Part shown: positions 1 to 8,543 of the stretch, piece after piece
Position numbering within the stretch: position 1 is the stretch's first letter
How the letters are laid out: every line of letters begins with the position of its first letter
From: Clostridia bacterium
Lineage (GTDB): Bacteria; Bacillota; DAOUPZ01
Length of the DNA: 64,000 nucleotides
Direction of reading: 5' to 3'
NCBI GenBank assembly: GCA_030625885.1
Contig: DAOUPZ010000006.1
Location: 61,636 to 125,635, forward strand
Position numbers and translations under genes: made by a program
Notes under the pieces: generated by a model
The model's database searches: none
What the model was told of the DNA's origin: nothing
Seen by the model: the letters and a program-made list of their open reading frames with translations, nothing else

Positions 1-54
1 TTACGTCGAAGACCCCGAAGTATTTCTCTTATCCAAATAAATTTATCAAAATAC

Positions 55-83
55 TTGCGGATCCGTATAATACTTTATATAAT
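55..83 (+). promoter_or_regulatory. Putative sigma-A promoter of dapL
   Basis: TTGCGG (55-60) and TATAAT (78-83) are separated by 17 bases, a good vegetative promoter. Transcription would start near 90, leaving a leader of about 90 nt before dapL, with an AAGGATG ribosome-binding site at 171-177. Confidence 0.55.
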
Positions 84-182
84 AAATGATAAAAATAAGA
101 ATGGTTATATTTTATCAGAATCGTACTTTTTGTAAAGGAAAACATATGTTAAAAACAAATATTTTCAAGAAAGGATGTTATC

Positions 183-1418
183 ATGACTAAAATTAATGAG
201 AATTACTTAAATTTACAAGGTAGTTATTTGTTTGCTGAAATTGCGAGAAGAGTAGCAAGTTTCAAGAACGATAACCCGGAAGCTAAAATTATCAAGCTTG
301 GAATTGGTGATGTAACCAAACCATTACCTGGAGCGGTCATAGAAAGCTTGCATGGTGCAGTTGATGAAATGGCAAAAGAAGAAACATTTAGAGGTTATGG
401 ACCCGAACAGGGGTATAATTTTTTGACTCAAAAAATTATTGATTTTGATTATACACCCAAGGGCATTCAATTAGATCTAGATGAAATTTTTATCAGCGAT
501 GGTGCGAAGAGTGATACGGGAAATATTCAAGAGATTTTCTCTGTAGATAGTACGATTGCAGTTACCGATCCTGTTTATCCTGCATACATAGACGGTAACG
601 TTATGGCAGGGAGAACCGGAAAAATAAATGAGCAAGGTAAATTTGAGAAAATCACATACATCCCATGTACGGCTGAAAATAATTTTATACCACAATTACC
701 GGATGAAAAAGTAGATATGATCTACTTATGCTTCCCTAATAATCCAACAGGAACGACTGTTTCCAGAGAAGAATTAAAAAAATGGGTTGAGTATGCAAAG
801 AAAAATCAAGCTGTTATTCTTTATGACGCAGCCTATGAAGCGTTTATTCAAGAAGAAGATGTGCCTCACAGTATCTATGAAATAGAAGGCGCAAAGGAAG
901 TGGCGATTGAGTTCCGCAGCTTTTCTAAGGTTGCTGGGTTTACAGGAACAAGATGTGGCTTTACAGTGGTTCCCAAGGAAGTGATGGGTTATACCAGTGA
1001 GGGTGACGCTTACCCGCTTAACAAGCTTTGGAATCGGAGACAAACCACTAAATTTAATGGTGTACCCTATATTATTCAAAGAGGGGCAGAAGCAGTTTAT
1101 ACGGAAGCAGGGCAAAAACAAGTTAAAGCGTTAATTGATTATTATATGGCCAATGCCAAAATGATTAAAGAAGGCTTAGAGAGTATTGGAATCAAAACAT
1201 TTGGTGGTGTTAATGCACCTTATATCTGGTTAAAGACACCAGAAGGCATGGATTCTTGGGCATTTTTCGATAAACTTTTAACTGAAGTTCATATCGTTGG
1301 GACACCGGGCGTAGGCTTTGGGCCAAGCGGGGAAGGCTATTTCAGGTTAACTGCTTTTGGTAATAGAGAAGCAACGGAAGAAGCTATCGAAAGAATAAAA
1401 AACCAGCTTAAACTGTAA
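183..1418 (+). CDS. dapL: LL-diaminopimelate aminotransferase
   Basis: Class I/II PLP-dependent aminotransferase of 411 residues, the usual DapL length. It converts tetrahydrodipicolinate and glutamate directly to LL-diaminopimelate, bypassing the succinyl or acetyl branches of lysine and peptidoglycan synthesis (cytosolic). Seen: the family N-terminus [41 protein letters not shown], the FPNNPTGT segment, and the Schiff-base lysine in [16 protein letters not shown] near residue 250. The ATG at 183 follows AAGGATG at a normal distance. It is a single gene with its own promoter and terminator (1503-1528). Other aminotransferases are unlikely, because the N-terminal and [16 protein letters not shown] segments are DapL-specific. 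Confidence 0.95.
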   Translation: MTKINENYLNLQGSYLFAEIARRVASFKNDNPEAKIIKLGIGDVTKPLPGAVIESLHGAVDEMAKEETFRGYGPEQGYNFLTQKIIDFDYTPKGIQLDLDEIFISDGAKSDTGNIQEIFSVDSTIAVTDPVYPAYIDGNVMAGRTGKINEQGKFEKITYIPCTAENNFIPQLPDEKVDMIYLCFPNNPTGTTVSREELKKWVEYAKKNQAVILYDAAYEAFIQEEDVPHSIYEIEGAKEVAIEFRSFSKVAGFTGTRCGFTVVPKEVMGYTSEGDAYPLNKLWNRRQTTKFNGVPYIIQRGAEAVYTEAGQKQVKALIDYYMANAKMIKEGLESIGIKTFGGVNAPYIWLKTPEGMDSWAFFDKLLTEVHIVGTPGVGFGPSGEGYFRLTAFGNREATEEAIERIKNQLKL

Positions 1419-1431
1419 GAAAACAGCCTAT

Positions 1432-1465
1432 TAGCAGGTAGGGAACAGCAGGTAGCAGGTAGGAA
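1432..1465 (+). repeat. Short tandem repeat tract with 7-bp period
   Basis: AGCAGGT recurs at 7-base steps just after dapL (words AGCAGGT, AGGGAAC, AGCAGGT, AGCAGGT, AGGAAAG). It is non-coding and sits between the dapL stop and its terminator. A matching pyrimidine-side tract lies at 1589-1614. It is one of several such tracts in this window. Confidence 0.6.
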
Positions 1466-1502
1466 AGAATTAAAAGAAGTTAAAAGAGAAAAGATAATCT
1501 AA

Positions 1503-1528
1503 AAAAGAGCAGAAACTTCTGCTCTTTT
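1503..1528 (+). terminator. Intrinsic terminator of dapL
   Basis: AAAGAGCAGAA and TTCTGCTCTTT form a perfect stem around a 2-base loop and run straight into T residues. It lies 85 bases after the dapL stop. Confidence 0.85.
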
Positions 1529-1588
1529 TCTAGTAGATACAAAAAGTATAACTTTGCACATTCGTGTGTTTTTATTTTTTTAGTCTTT

Positions 1589-1614
1589 TAACTGTCCATT
1601 GTCAACTGTCAACT
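1589..1614 (+). repeat. 7-bp period tandem tract (TCAACTG words)
   Basis: TCCATTG, TCAACTG and TCAACT follow each other with a 7-base period just before pgeF. Nearly the same tract recurs at 8375-8401. The TCTTTTAACT segment is complementary to AGTTAAAAGA near 1477-1486, so the two tracts flank the dapL terminator as an imperfect inverted repeat. Confidence 0.6.
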
Positions 1615-1635
1615 AGAAAAAGGGGATGAAGAACT

Positions 1636-2463
1636 ATGAATAACAATAAAAGTGGTTTTGCATTGCAGCAGAATGGGGACCTTCAGTATTACACGATACC
1701 AAGTTTTGAGCAAACTGGATTGGTAAAACACGGATTCAGTACCCGGTTGGGGGGCGTAAGTACAGGAGAGTGCAGCACTTTAAATTTAGGGTTCAAGAAA
1801 AAAGATTCCAGGGAAGCCGTGCTGGAAAACTTTAAAATTCTTACTTGTGCTATCGGGGTAGATCCACACGACCTGGTTTTTTCGGATCAGGTTCATAAAG
1901 ATGGGATTGCTATTGTAGGCGTTGAAGATAGAGAAAAGGGGATATTTAAGGAATCGGATATTTGTGAATTCGATGGATTAATGACGAATGAGCCTCGAGT
2001 GGCTTTGGTGACGTTTTATGCCGATTGTGTCCCTTTGTTTTTTTTAGACCCTGTGCAAAAAGTGATTGCACTGAGTCATTCCGGCTGGAGAGGTACGGCA
2101 GCACGAATTGGAGCTAAAACGATTCAAAAGATGCATGAGCGTTATGGGACACGTATGGAGGATTGTTTGGTTGGGATTGGGCCCTCGATAGGCTCCTGTT
2201 GTTTTGAGGTGGATTTGTCGGTAGCTGAAGCATTCCAAAATGCTTTTCCTCAGCATCCGGAAATTGTAACTGATGGTAAACGGGATAAATATTACGTTGA
2301 TTTATGGCAGGCGAATCGGTTGCAATTGAAAGATATGGGCGTTCCAGGTGAAAATATTACCATAGCAGGTCAGTGTACTTGCTGTCATCGGGATGTTTTT
2401 TTCTCTCATCGTGGCGATAAAGGACATACAGGCAGTTTGGCGGGCATTTTGATGTTACGATAA
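1636..2463 (+). CDS. pgeF: Peptidoglycan editing factor PgeF / YfiH laccase-domain protein
   Basis: DUF152 (YfiH/PgeF, multicopper polyphenol-oxidase-like fold) protein of 275 residues, full length. Family members act on purine nucleosides or edit mis-incorporated residues in UDP-muramyl peptides; the role here is inferred. Seen: VFSDQVHKDG, DGLMTNEPRVALVTFYADCVP, ALSHSGWRGTAARIG, GIGPSIGSCCFEVD and the C-terminal CTCCHRDVFFSHRGDKGHTG. The His and Cys residues in the HSGWRG and ADC segments are the expected metal ligands. The ATG at 1636 follows AAAAGGGGATGA. It is monocistronic, ending in the hairpin at 2528-2565. Confidence 0.93.
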   Translation: MNNNKSGFALQQNGDLQYYTIPSFEQTGLVKHGFSTRLGGVSTGECSTLNLGFKKKDSREAVLENFKILTCAIGVDPHDLVFSDQVHKDGIAIVGVEDREKGIFKESDICEFDGLMTNEPRVALVTFYADCVPLFFLDPVQKVIALSHSGWRGTAARIGAKTIQKMHERYGTRMEDCLVGIGPSIGSCCFEVDLSVAEAFQNAFPQHPEIVTDGKRDKYYVDLWQANRLQLKDMGVPGENITIAGQCTCCHRDVFFSHRGDKGHTGSLAGILMLR

Positions 2464-2527
2464 AGGTAGAGATAAGGAAAGCTAGAAGAAAAACGAACTG
2501 ATGTAATGATTATTTATATTACATGTT

Positions 2528-2565
2528 AAAAACTATCCATCTTATTAATAGTGGATAGTTTTTTT
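2528..2565 (+). terminator. Intrinsic terminator of pgeF
   Basis: AAAACTATCCA pairs with TGGATAGTTTT across a 12-base loop and is followed by a T run. Confidence 0.85.
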
Positions 2566-2657
2566 GCTTTTCTTTCCCCTTTATTTTTTATTATTTTTGC
2601 CGATATATATTATTAGATGAGTAATGATGATTGCGTAATAAAATGGGAGTGAATGGT

Positions 2658-4706
2658 TTGAAGATTAATGATAATCAGAACATAGGAAATCAAGCTATAT
2701 TAAGCGAACAGCCCTTGGAACTTAGCAAAGGTGAAATTTATATGGCGACGGTAAAAGAAAAGATATCTAATAAAGAAGCAGTATTACAAATAAAAGGAAA
2801 AGATGTTCAGGTAGAATTTGAAGGCAGGATTCCAAAAGGGAAGAGAATTGCGATACAGGTAAAAAATAGTGAAGGAGAACATTTGAAAGTTAATACTGTG
2901 GCAGAAACGCCAAAGGGACAGCAGAATGAATTTGATGTGTCAAAAATACTGCGAAATATGGGTGTTACGCCTACACCGGAACTCAAACAAGCAACTAAAA
3001 CACTTATGGATCAGGGAACGCCACTGACCAGGGAAACGATTCAGGATTTGCGCATGTTTTTGGAAAAAACACCGGGAACAAGTGAACAAAAACTAGATAC
3101 ATTGCAAGCTGTTGGTAATAAAAAACTGGAAGTTACCTTGAACCATTTGCGTGCGGTTCACGAAGCTTTACATGGACAATCATTAAATGAAGTCTTTGAT
3201 CGTCTGCAGAAAGAGATGGCTTTACCTTCACATGAGTCCGGCAATTCTTTGGTAGAAATAGTCAGGCAGGTTAACGCAGCAATTTTAAATAGAAGCCCGA
3301 TAGATAATGTATTAGAACAACTATCCGAAAAGGTAGTAAACGATCCGCATATTGCAAGAGAAACAGCAATTAATTTAGAGCAGGCAATACAAGAAGTCGT
3401 GCAATTAATGCAAGCAAGCGGTGAAGAGGCAGCGTATGAGAAATTAACTAAAGTTTTAGAACAAGCGGAAGCAGACATGAGACAGAAAGATTTGTCAGAA
3501 AGTATGGAAATTGAGAAAAATATAACTCGTGAAGAATCGCAAACAAGTCATATATCAGCAACTAAGCAGATTTTGATAACAGAAACGACACAAAGATTAA
3601 GTGAGGCGACGCATCAATTTAGAGATGTCAAGCGAGAAATAACACGTCATTTGGATGGTATCATTCGTACGACTCAGAACATAAGAGCAAATATATTTCC
3701 GCAGGCAAAAGAATCTTTGGAGAAAGCGATTGATTTATTGGATCGAGCTATTTTAAAAAGTGATATTACTTTGTTTACAGATATGAAGACGGAGAAAAAA
3801 CTCCTAGTTGCAAGCAGTCAGCTAACGGAAGCGAAGAAACTTTTAGAAAATGGGGAAAACGCACAGGCTGCAAAGCTATTCAATGAAGTCAAGACCTCTC
3901 TTGAGAAATTAAATTGGCAGCCGTCCAAAACAAAAGTGATGCATTATTTAACCAAACAGCAATTTTATAAGGATGATTCGTCTGGAATGCATAAAATGGC
4001 TTCACAGTTACATACAACAACCCAAGCATTCCAGAAACAAGAACCGTCTGCTAGAAATATGTTTGAATGGATGCGGTCTATGGGACTTAATCATGATAGT
4101 GAAGCGGCGCAATCCTTATCTGTAGATCAGAAGGGTGTAACTTCAGAGGAATTGAATCAAAACATGAAAGCACTTGTGATGAAGCTTACTAGTGGGATAG
4201 AAGGGAAAAGTGCTCACTCTGTTGTTAATGAGCAACTGGAACAGGTTTTAAATAACCTCACAGGACAACAGTTGTTGAGTAAATTGGATACGGGTTCTGC
4301 GACGCAAAACATGTTTTTTAACCTCCCATTAGATATGGGGAATCGAGTAGAAAATGTAAAATTATATATTAATGCGAGAAAAGAAAACGAAAAGATTGAT
4401 TGGCAAAATTGCAGCCTTTATTTTCTAATTGATACTAAAAAGATGGGGGAAACGGGAATTCTAGTTTCAGCAGCTGAGCGTAACCTTTCTATTACGCTCA
4501 AAAATGATGGCTCGGATTTTAAATCCAAAGCAGAGTCCCTGGTAAGTAAATGTCAGCAAAAGTTAGAAGAAATTGGTTATCGTTCAACTGGAATCCAGTT
4601 TGCAAAATTGAATCAGGAGAATAACAGCGCTTTGCATAAAGCGCTAAATGAACCCGTTGCAGTGCAAACCAAAGCCATGATGAAAGGGTTTGATTTTAAG
4701 ATATGA
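2658..4706 (+). CDS. FliK-like flagellar hook-length control protein
   Basis: Large protein (682 residues from the chosen start) with a long helical, Q/E/K-rich middle (about 60-520) and a compact C-terminal domain (about 565-665: FFNLPLDMGNRVENVKLYINAR, SLYFLIDTKKMGETGILVSA) resembling the FliK C-terminal domain that binds the FlhB export switch. The next gene is an FlhB-C-like protein overlapping by 4 bases, which fits that partnership. The start is uncertain: TTG at 2658 has GGGAG at 2645-2649 with ideal spacing, while ATG 2643 and TTG 2631 lack a ribosome-binding site. A sigma-D-like -10 (GCCGATAT, 2599-2606) lies upstream without a convincing -35. The assignment rests on the C-terminal domain and context; the middle shows no recognisable domain. 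Confidence 0.7.
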   Translation: MKINDNQNIGNQAILSEQPLELSKGEIYMATVKEKISNKEAVLQIKGKDVQVEFEGRIPKGKRIAIQVKNSEGEHLKVNTVAETPKGQQNEFDVSKILRNMGVTPTPELKQATKTLMDQGTPLTRETIQDLRMFLEKTPGTSEQKLDTLQAVGNKKLEVTLNHLRAVHEALHGQSLNEVFDRLQKEMALPSHESGNSLVEIVRQVNAAILNRSPIDNVLEQLSEKVVNDPHIARETAINLEQAIQEVVQLMQASGEEAAYEKLTKVLEQAEADMRQKDLSESMEIEKNITREESQTSHISATKQILITETTQRLSEATHQFRDVKREITRHLDGIIRTTQNIRANIFPQAKESLEKAIDLLDRAILKSDITLFTDMKTEKKLLVASSQLTEAKKLLENGENAQAAKLFNEVKTSLEKLNWQPSKTKVMHYLTKQQFYKDDSSGMHKMASQLHTTTQAFQKQEPSARNMFEWMRSMGLNHDSEAAQSLSVDQKGVTSEELNQNMKALVMKLTSGIEGKSAHSVVNEQLEQVLNNLTGQQLLSKLDTGSATQNMFFNLPLDMGNRVENVKLYINARKENEKIDWQNCSLYFLIDTKKMGETGILVSAAERNLSITLKNDGSDFKSKAESLVSKCQQKLEEIGYRSTGIQFAKLNQENNSALHKALNEPVAVQTKAMMKGFDFKI

Positions 4707-4999
4707 TTCATAAATGGTTTAATCAGAAAAAAAGAAAAGAAAATGGTGCACCTACAGCAGTAGCCGTCCATTATGATGAAGGAAAGGATGAAGGGCCGCA
4801 GGTTATTGCTCAAGGCAAGGGGTATATTGCGGAAAAAATAATTGAAATGGCTCGCGAAAAAAGTATTCCCTTACAAGAGGATTCGATGTTGGTGTCTAAT
4901 CTCATTGATATGGATTTAGGGGATAATATTCCGCCGCAGCTTTATCTGGTGATTGCAGAAATTTTGCTTATGATAGAAGAAATGGAAGACTATTTATAA
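4703..4999 (+). CDS. FlhB C-terminal-like export switch protein (EscU/YscU/HrcU family)
   Basis: Small cytosolic protein of 98 residues matching only the C-terminal domain of FlhB: APTAVAVHYDEGKDEGPQVIAQGKGYIAEKIIEMAREKSIPLQED. There are no membrane segments, and the NPTH autocleavage motif is replaced by APTA. Stand-alone copies of this kind (sometimes called FlhX) occur in flagellar clusters of many Firmicutes and can replace the cleaved FlhB C-terminus in substrate switching; that role is inferred. It overlaps the FliK-like gene by ATGA, suggesting translational coupling. Confidence 0.88.
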   Translation: MIHKWFNQKKRKENGAPTAVAVHYDEGKDEGPQVIAQGKGYIAEKIIEMAREKSIPLQEDSMLVSNLIDMDLGDNIPPQLYLVIAEILLMIEEMEDYL

Positions 5000-5024
5000 A
5001 GATTTACTATTCAAATTCCGATAT
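4997..5024 (+). promoter_or_regulatory. Candidate sigma-D (sigma-28) promoter for fliS-flagellin
   Basis: TAAA at 4997-5000 and TCCGATAT at 5017-5024 are separated by 16 bases, close to the TAAA-N15-GCCGATAA consensus of flagellar late genes. It sits 30 bases before fliS and ahead of the flagellin gene, the classic sigma-D target. It overlaps the stop of the upstream gene. Confidence 0.45.
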
Positions 5025-5054
5025 AATTAATGAATGTTTGGTGGAGGTGAAGAA

Positions 5055-5501
5055 ATGGGCATAGATCTTTCGGAATTGACTGAAAAGGATATTTATAAAA
5101 AGTCATCGCAGGAAATAACGGCACTTTTGTATCAGGCATGTATTGAAAAATTGGGGAAATCTATTCAGTGTATAAAACAAAAAAAATATGTGGAAGCGAA
5201 TCAACTGCTGCAACGATGCAATGATATCTTATATCGATTGGGTGCCGGAATTAACTATGAAGCGGGAATGATAGCAGATCAGTTGGAAGTAATCTATAAT
5301 TATATGGCTGATCAGCTGGTTAAAGCAAATATTGATAAGAATATTGAATCCATACAGGAAGTTTTGACTTTATTAAAAAAGATAGCGGATAGTTGGAGCC
5401 TGTTATTAAATAATGGGGGAATAACAGAAAATTTAAGTCAAAATCGAAAAGCGGCAGCGTATGAACAGAATGTTTTAGTAGAAAACAAAGCAATGGATTA
5501 A
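5055..5501 (+). CDS. fliS: Flagellar export chaperone FliS
   Basis: Helical protein of 148 residues. FliS binds the disordered C-terminus of flagellin in the cytosol and keeps it unpolymerised before export. Seen: ITALLYQACIEKLGKSIQCIKQKKYVEANQ and LQRCNDILYRLGAGINYEAGMIADQLEVIYNYMADQLVKANI, which match the FliS four-helix pattern, with the usual TLLKKIADSW near the end. ATG 5055 is chosen because GGAGGTGA (5043-5050) is ideally placed; the upstream ATG 5034 would put that site inside the gene. The flagellin gene follows 25 bases downstream, so chaperone and client are co-transcribed. Confidence 0.9.
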   Translation: MGIDLSELTEKDIYKKSSQEITALLYQACIEKLGKSIQCIKQKKYVEANQLLQRCNDILYRLGAGINYEAGMIADQLEVIYNYMADQLVKANIDKNIESIQEVLTLLKKIADSWSLLLNNGGITENLSQNRKAAAYEQNVLVENKAMD

Positions 5502-5526
5502 TAAAATGCTAGGAAGGTGAAAATTT

Positions 5527-7644
5527 ATGCGGATTAACCATAATATACAGGCTTTAAATACATATCGGCAATTGATGCAAAATCAAAATACAACATCTAA
5601 GCATTTAGAAAGGTTATCCTCTGGGCTTCGAATCAATCGTGCTGCCGATGATGCAGCAGGTTTGGCAATTTCCGAGAAGATGCGTTCTCAAATTAGAGGA
5701 CTTAAGGTAGCAGAAAGAAATTGTATGGACGGAATTTCTTTGATACAGACGGCGGAAGGTGCACTGAATGAAGTTCATGCCATCCTGCAGCGGATGCGTG
5801 AATTAACGACGCAAGCATCAAATGATACTTATACCACCCAAGATCGTTATGAGATTCAAGGTGAAATAAATCAGCTAACGAGTGAAATAAATCGTATTGC
5901 GAATACTACTGAGTTTAATACGAATAAATTATTAAAAGGTGGGATAGAAATTGATATTTCCGGTGATATGCTGGAAGGTGGTGTAGATGCTATTGTTCAT
6001 AATGCAACAGCTGCTGTAGATTCAGATGGCGTTGATGATGTAGCTGCCGAATGGGATTCGGATGCCGTCACTAAGATGGCTGATGATGCTTCTGATACGA
6101 TTACTTTTAATGGAGTGACTGTGACCCTGGCAACAGCAGGGGCAGCTGTGCCACCTGCTGTTACAAATGATACAACAGCTTCAGTTACAGTTGCCAATGG
6201 CGGCACTGTTGAAGACCAGCTTAATGGTATTGTAAGCGCACTTGAAGCGGCAAGAGATTATGCTGACGGTGATTTAACGGATAATGCATTGTATGGATTT
6301 ACCTTTTCTGTTTCCGGTACAGGGGCAGCTGCAAAATTAATGATTTCTGATAGCACAACTCATGGCGCTGCTAACAATGCTCAAGCCATTACTTTAGGAG
6401 GAACAAGTGCTTTGAATTTCACTAATTTGGCTAATTCTAAACCAGGTGTAACAGGCGTATCTGCCAATGGGGATATTACATTTGCCGATGTTCCAACGGA
6501 AGGAGCAATGATTGCGATTGCCGATAAAGTGATTGGTTTTTATGATAGCACCAGCAGTAATTATGTAGATGAGGTGGATGCAAAATCTGATTTAGGTGCA
6601 GACTATGTTGTGGATATTAATGCTCTAGCCGATGGGGCAGCAGTTCCGTCAGCTGTTGTTGCAGCAGTTAATGCTGCTGGAGGAATAACAGGATATTCGC
6701 TGACAGATGCAACGGGTGGTCAGTTGGATATCGATGCGGATGCTGTAGGCGGATTTAGTGGGACAACATTTTTAGACGTAAGTTCGGATCAAGCAGCTGA
6801 AACGGCAAAGGGTACGATTATGTTTACCAATATTCCTTCAGAAGGGAATAAGATTAGTGTGGCCGATAAAACGATTGGTTTTTGGAATAGCAATCTAACG
6901 ACTTATCCAGATGCGGCAGAAGCGCAAAGTCAATTAGGTGTTGATTGTATTCTAGATGTTGCTTCAATGACTTCTATAAAGGAAGCGGGAGAAGCACTTG
7001 CTAACCTTGACATGTCTTTAAACCCACCCTCCCCTGCTGTAAGTTTAAATGATAATGGGGCTGGAGTGGTAACGATTGCAGCTGATTTGGCAGGTGTAAT
7101 TGGAAATTCAATAAATATTGCTGCTGGTGATGATACTTCCGGCAATCTGGAATTGGATTTGCAAATAGGTGCTAATACAGGTCAAAGTTTTACGATTGAA
7201 TTTGATGATATTCGCTCTGTATCCTTGAATATTAGTAGTAAAAATGGTGGAGAAGTTACTTCCGTTGATGGTATAGTAACGGCTATGTTTACAAATGAGA
7301 AAGTTATTACTAAGGGGACAGATAATATAGCAATAGAGTATGCTTTAGATGTTACTAGTCATGATAAGGCATCGAACGCATTAACGATTTTAGATGAGGC
7401 AATGAATATGATTTCATCCCGACGATCCAAGCTGGGTGCTTATCAAAATCGTTTGGAGCATACCATTAATAATTTAAATGCGGCATCTGAGAATTTAACG
7501 GCAGCAGAATCCCGTATTCGGGATGCTGATATGGCTTTAGAAATGACGGAATTTACTAAGAATAACATTATTAATCAGGCAGCGACATCGATGTTGGCGC
7601 AGGCTAACCAATTGCCACAGGGCATTTTAAAGTTGTTACAATAA
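5527..7644 (+). CDS. fliC: Flagellin with very large central domain
   Basis: Filament subunit of 705 residues, far longer than the minimal 270-300. The conserved N-terminal D0/D1 region (1-140: MRINHNIQALNTYRQL, SSGLRINRAADDAAGLAISE, LNEVHAILQRMRELTTQASN) and C-terminal D1/D0 region (about 615-705: RSKLGAYQNRLEHTINNLN, ending in MLAQANQLPQGILKLLQ) are intact. Between them lie about 470 Ala/Gly/Asp/Thr-rich beta-type residues, the surface-exposed D2/D3 part. Two related units occur near residues 314-375 and 428-490, sharing (A/V)ADKxIGF(Y/W) and (A/S)xLGxDxxxD. A ribosome-binding site (GGAAGGTGA) precedes the ATG. Co-transcription with fliS and sigma-D control are inferred. Confidence 0.95.
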   Translation: MRINHNIQALNTYRQLMQNQNTTSKHLERLSSGLRINRAADDAAGLAISEKMRSQIRGLKVAERNCMDGISLIQTAEGALNEVHAILQRMRELTTQASNDTYTTQDRYEIQGEINQLTSEINRIANTTEFNTNKLLKGGIEIDISGDMLEGGVDAIVHNATAAVDSDGVDDVAAEWDSDAVTKMADDASDTITFNGVTVTLATAGAAVPPAVTNDTTASVTVANGGTVEDQLNGIVSALEAARDYADGDLTDNALYGFTFSVSGTGAAAKLMISDSTTHGAANNAQAITLGGTSALNFTNLANSKPGVTGVSANGDITFADVPTEGAMIAIADKVIGFYDSTSSNYVDEVDAKSDLGADYVVDINALADGAAVPSAVVAAVNAAGGITGYSLTDATGGQLDIDADAVGGFSGTTFLDVSSDQAAETAKGTIMFTNIPSEGNKISVADKTIGFWNSNLTTYPDAAEAQSQLGVDCILDVASMTSIKEAGEALANLDMSLNPPSPAVSLNDNGAGVVTIAADLAGVIGNSINIAAGDDTSGNLELDLQIGANTGQSFTIEFDDIRSVSLNISSKNGGEVTSVDGIVTAMFTNEKVITKGTDNIAIEYALDVTSHDKASNALTILDEAMNMISSRRSKLGAYQNRLEHTINNLNAASENLTAAESRIRDADMALEMTEFTKNNIINQAATSMLAQANQLPQGILKLLQ

Positions 7645-7648
7645 ATGT

Positions 7649-7756
7649 AAGTAGTAAGTGGGTTTGTTATTAAATTGTGCTATTTATTGTTTTGGATATT
7701 CTTTCAATTTTTGATTTTTTGCCTTTTCCTACTTACTGCTTACCTTTTGCAACTTA
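7649..7756 (+). repeat. Imperfect inverted repeat with 7-bp periodicity
   Basis: GTAAGTAGTAAGTGGG after the flagellin stop and CCTACTTACTGCTTACC near 7729-7745 are nearly complementary (about 15 of 18). The right half continues with a 7-base period (CTACTTA, CTGCTTA, CCTTTTG, CAACTTA). No coding potential is seen. Confidence 0.55.
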
Positions 7757-7760
7757 TCAA

Positions 7761-7780
7761 AGAATCCTAAAAGGATTTTC
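7761..7780 (+). terminator. Short hairpin after flagellin
   Basis: AATCCT and AGGATT pair around AAA and are followed by a short TTTTCT run. It is a weak terminator candidate for the fliS-flagellin transcript. Confidence 0.4.
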
Positions 7781-7817
7781 TAATGATGACAAGAAATAAA
7801 GAATGGCAGGGATGCAT

Positions 7818-8255
7818 ATGGAAATAAATAAAATTGGAAAAGCAGGTTTAAATAAAGTGCGTTCCAAGCAAGATGTTTCAGCAGAGAAAATATCTTTTAC
7901 AGAGATTATGGGTCAAAGACGGGATGAATTGCATACTGAGAAGCTTCAGAAACTGGTTCAGGACATTGAAAATCAGGGGAAGATATTGGCCGATTCCTGT
8001 ACGATTGAAGACCTATTAAAATATAAGCAAATGGTTAAAGATTTTATGGAGGATGCCGTAAAAAATGGATTAAACATGAAACAGTCTCGGGGGTTTAATC
8101 GAGGCGGGCGTGCTAAAATCTATAAAATAATTGTCAAAGTAGATGAAAAATTATTGGATTTAACGGATGCAGTATTAAATAAGCAGCAAAAGGGATTGCG
8201 TATATTAGAATTAACTGGAGAAATACAAGGGTTGTTAATTAATATTTTTGCATAA
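7818..8255 (+). CDS. yaaR: YaaR family protein (DUF327)
   Basis: Small helical cytosolic protein of 145 residues. The pattern FTEIMGQRRDEL, QDIENQGKILADSCTIEDLLKYKQMVKDFMEDAV, YKIIVKVDEKLLDLTDAVLNKQQKGLRILELTGEIQGLL is the DUF327/YaaR signature. The function is not settled; in many clostridia and Negativicutes the gene lies beside flagellar or DNA-replication genes. Here it follows the flagellin gene, which suggests a motility link. Start ATG 7818 is preferred because CAGGG lies 6 bases upstream; ATG 7803 would add five residues without a good site. Confidence 0.8.
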   Translation: MEINKIGKAGLNKVRSKQDVSAEKISFTEIMGQRRDELHTEKLQKLVQDIENQGKILADSCTIEDLLKYKQMVKDFMEDAVKNGLNMKQSRGFNRGGRAKIYKIIVKVDEKLLDLTDAVLNKQQKGLRILELTGEIQGLLINIFA

Positions 8256-8271
8256 AACCATAGCACTAATT

Positions 8272-8300
8272 TAAACACCTGTTTATTGCAGGTGTTTTTG
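8272..8300 (+). terminator. Intrinsic terminator of yaaR
   Basis: AAACACCTG and CAGGTGTTT pair around a 7-base loop and end in a T-rich run. Confidence 0.85.
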
Positions 8301-8374
8301 TTTTTTGTGAACGCATTAAGGGCTTAAGTGTTTTCCGGTATAGTTATGTTCAAGTCGTTTTGATTATTATTTTT

Positions 8375-8424
8375 TAACTGTCCACTGTCAATTGTCAACT
8401 GAAAGACAGCGTACGCTGTCTTTC
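8375..8424 (+). repeat. 7-bp period tract plus perfect 24-bp palindrome
   Basis: TCCACTG, TCAATTG, TCAACTG repeat with a 7-base period and run into GAAAGACAGCGT/ACGCTGTCTTTC, a perfect palindrome at 8401-8424 followed by TTG. The yaaR terminator already lies upstream, so this second hairpin has no obvious gene to serve. The tract closely matches 1589-1614. Confidence 0.6.
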
Positions 8425-8543
8425 TTGTATATGCTATTAAAATTTGGGAACATTAGTACTAATATTTATACTTAGGCTTATGACGTAAAATGACGATCAT
8501 AGCGAATTGTTTCTTGAATATGTCTTAGGAAAGGAAGATTCGA

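Noticed and set aside
5997..6206. Minus-strand frame rich in Ala, Val and Ser inside the flagellin gene
   Set aside because: It is a shadow of the repetitive flagellin middle region with no ribosome-binding site.
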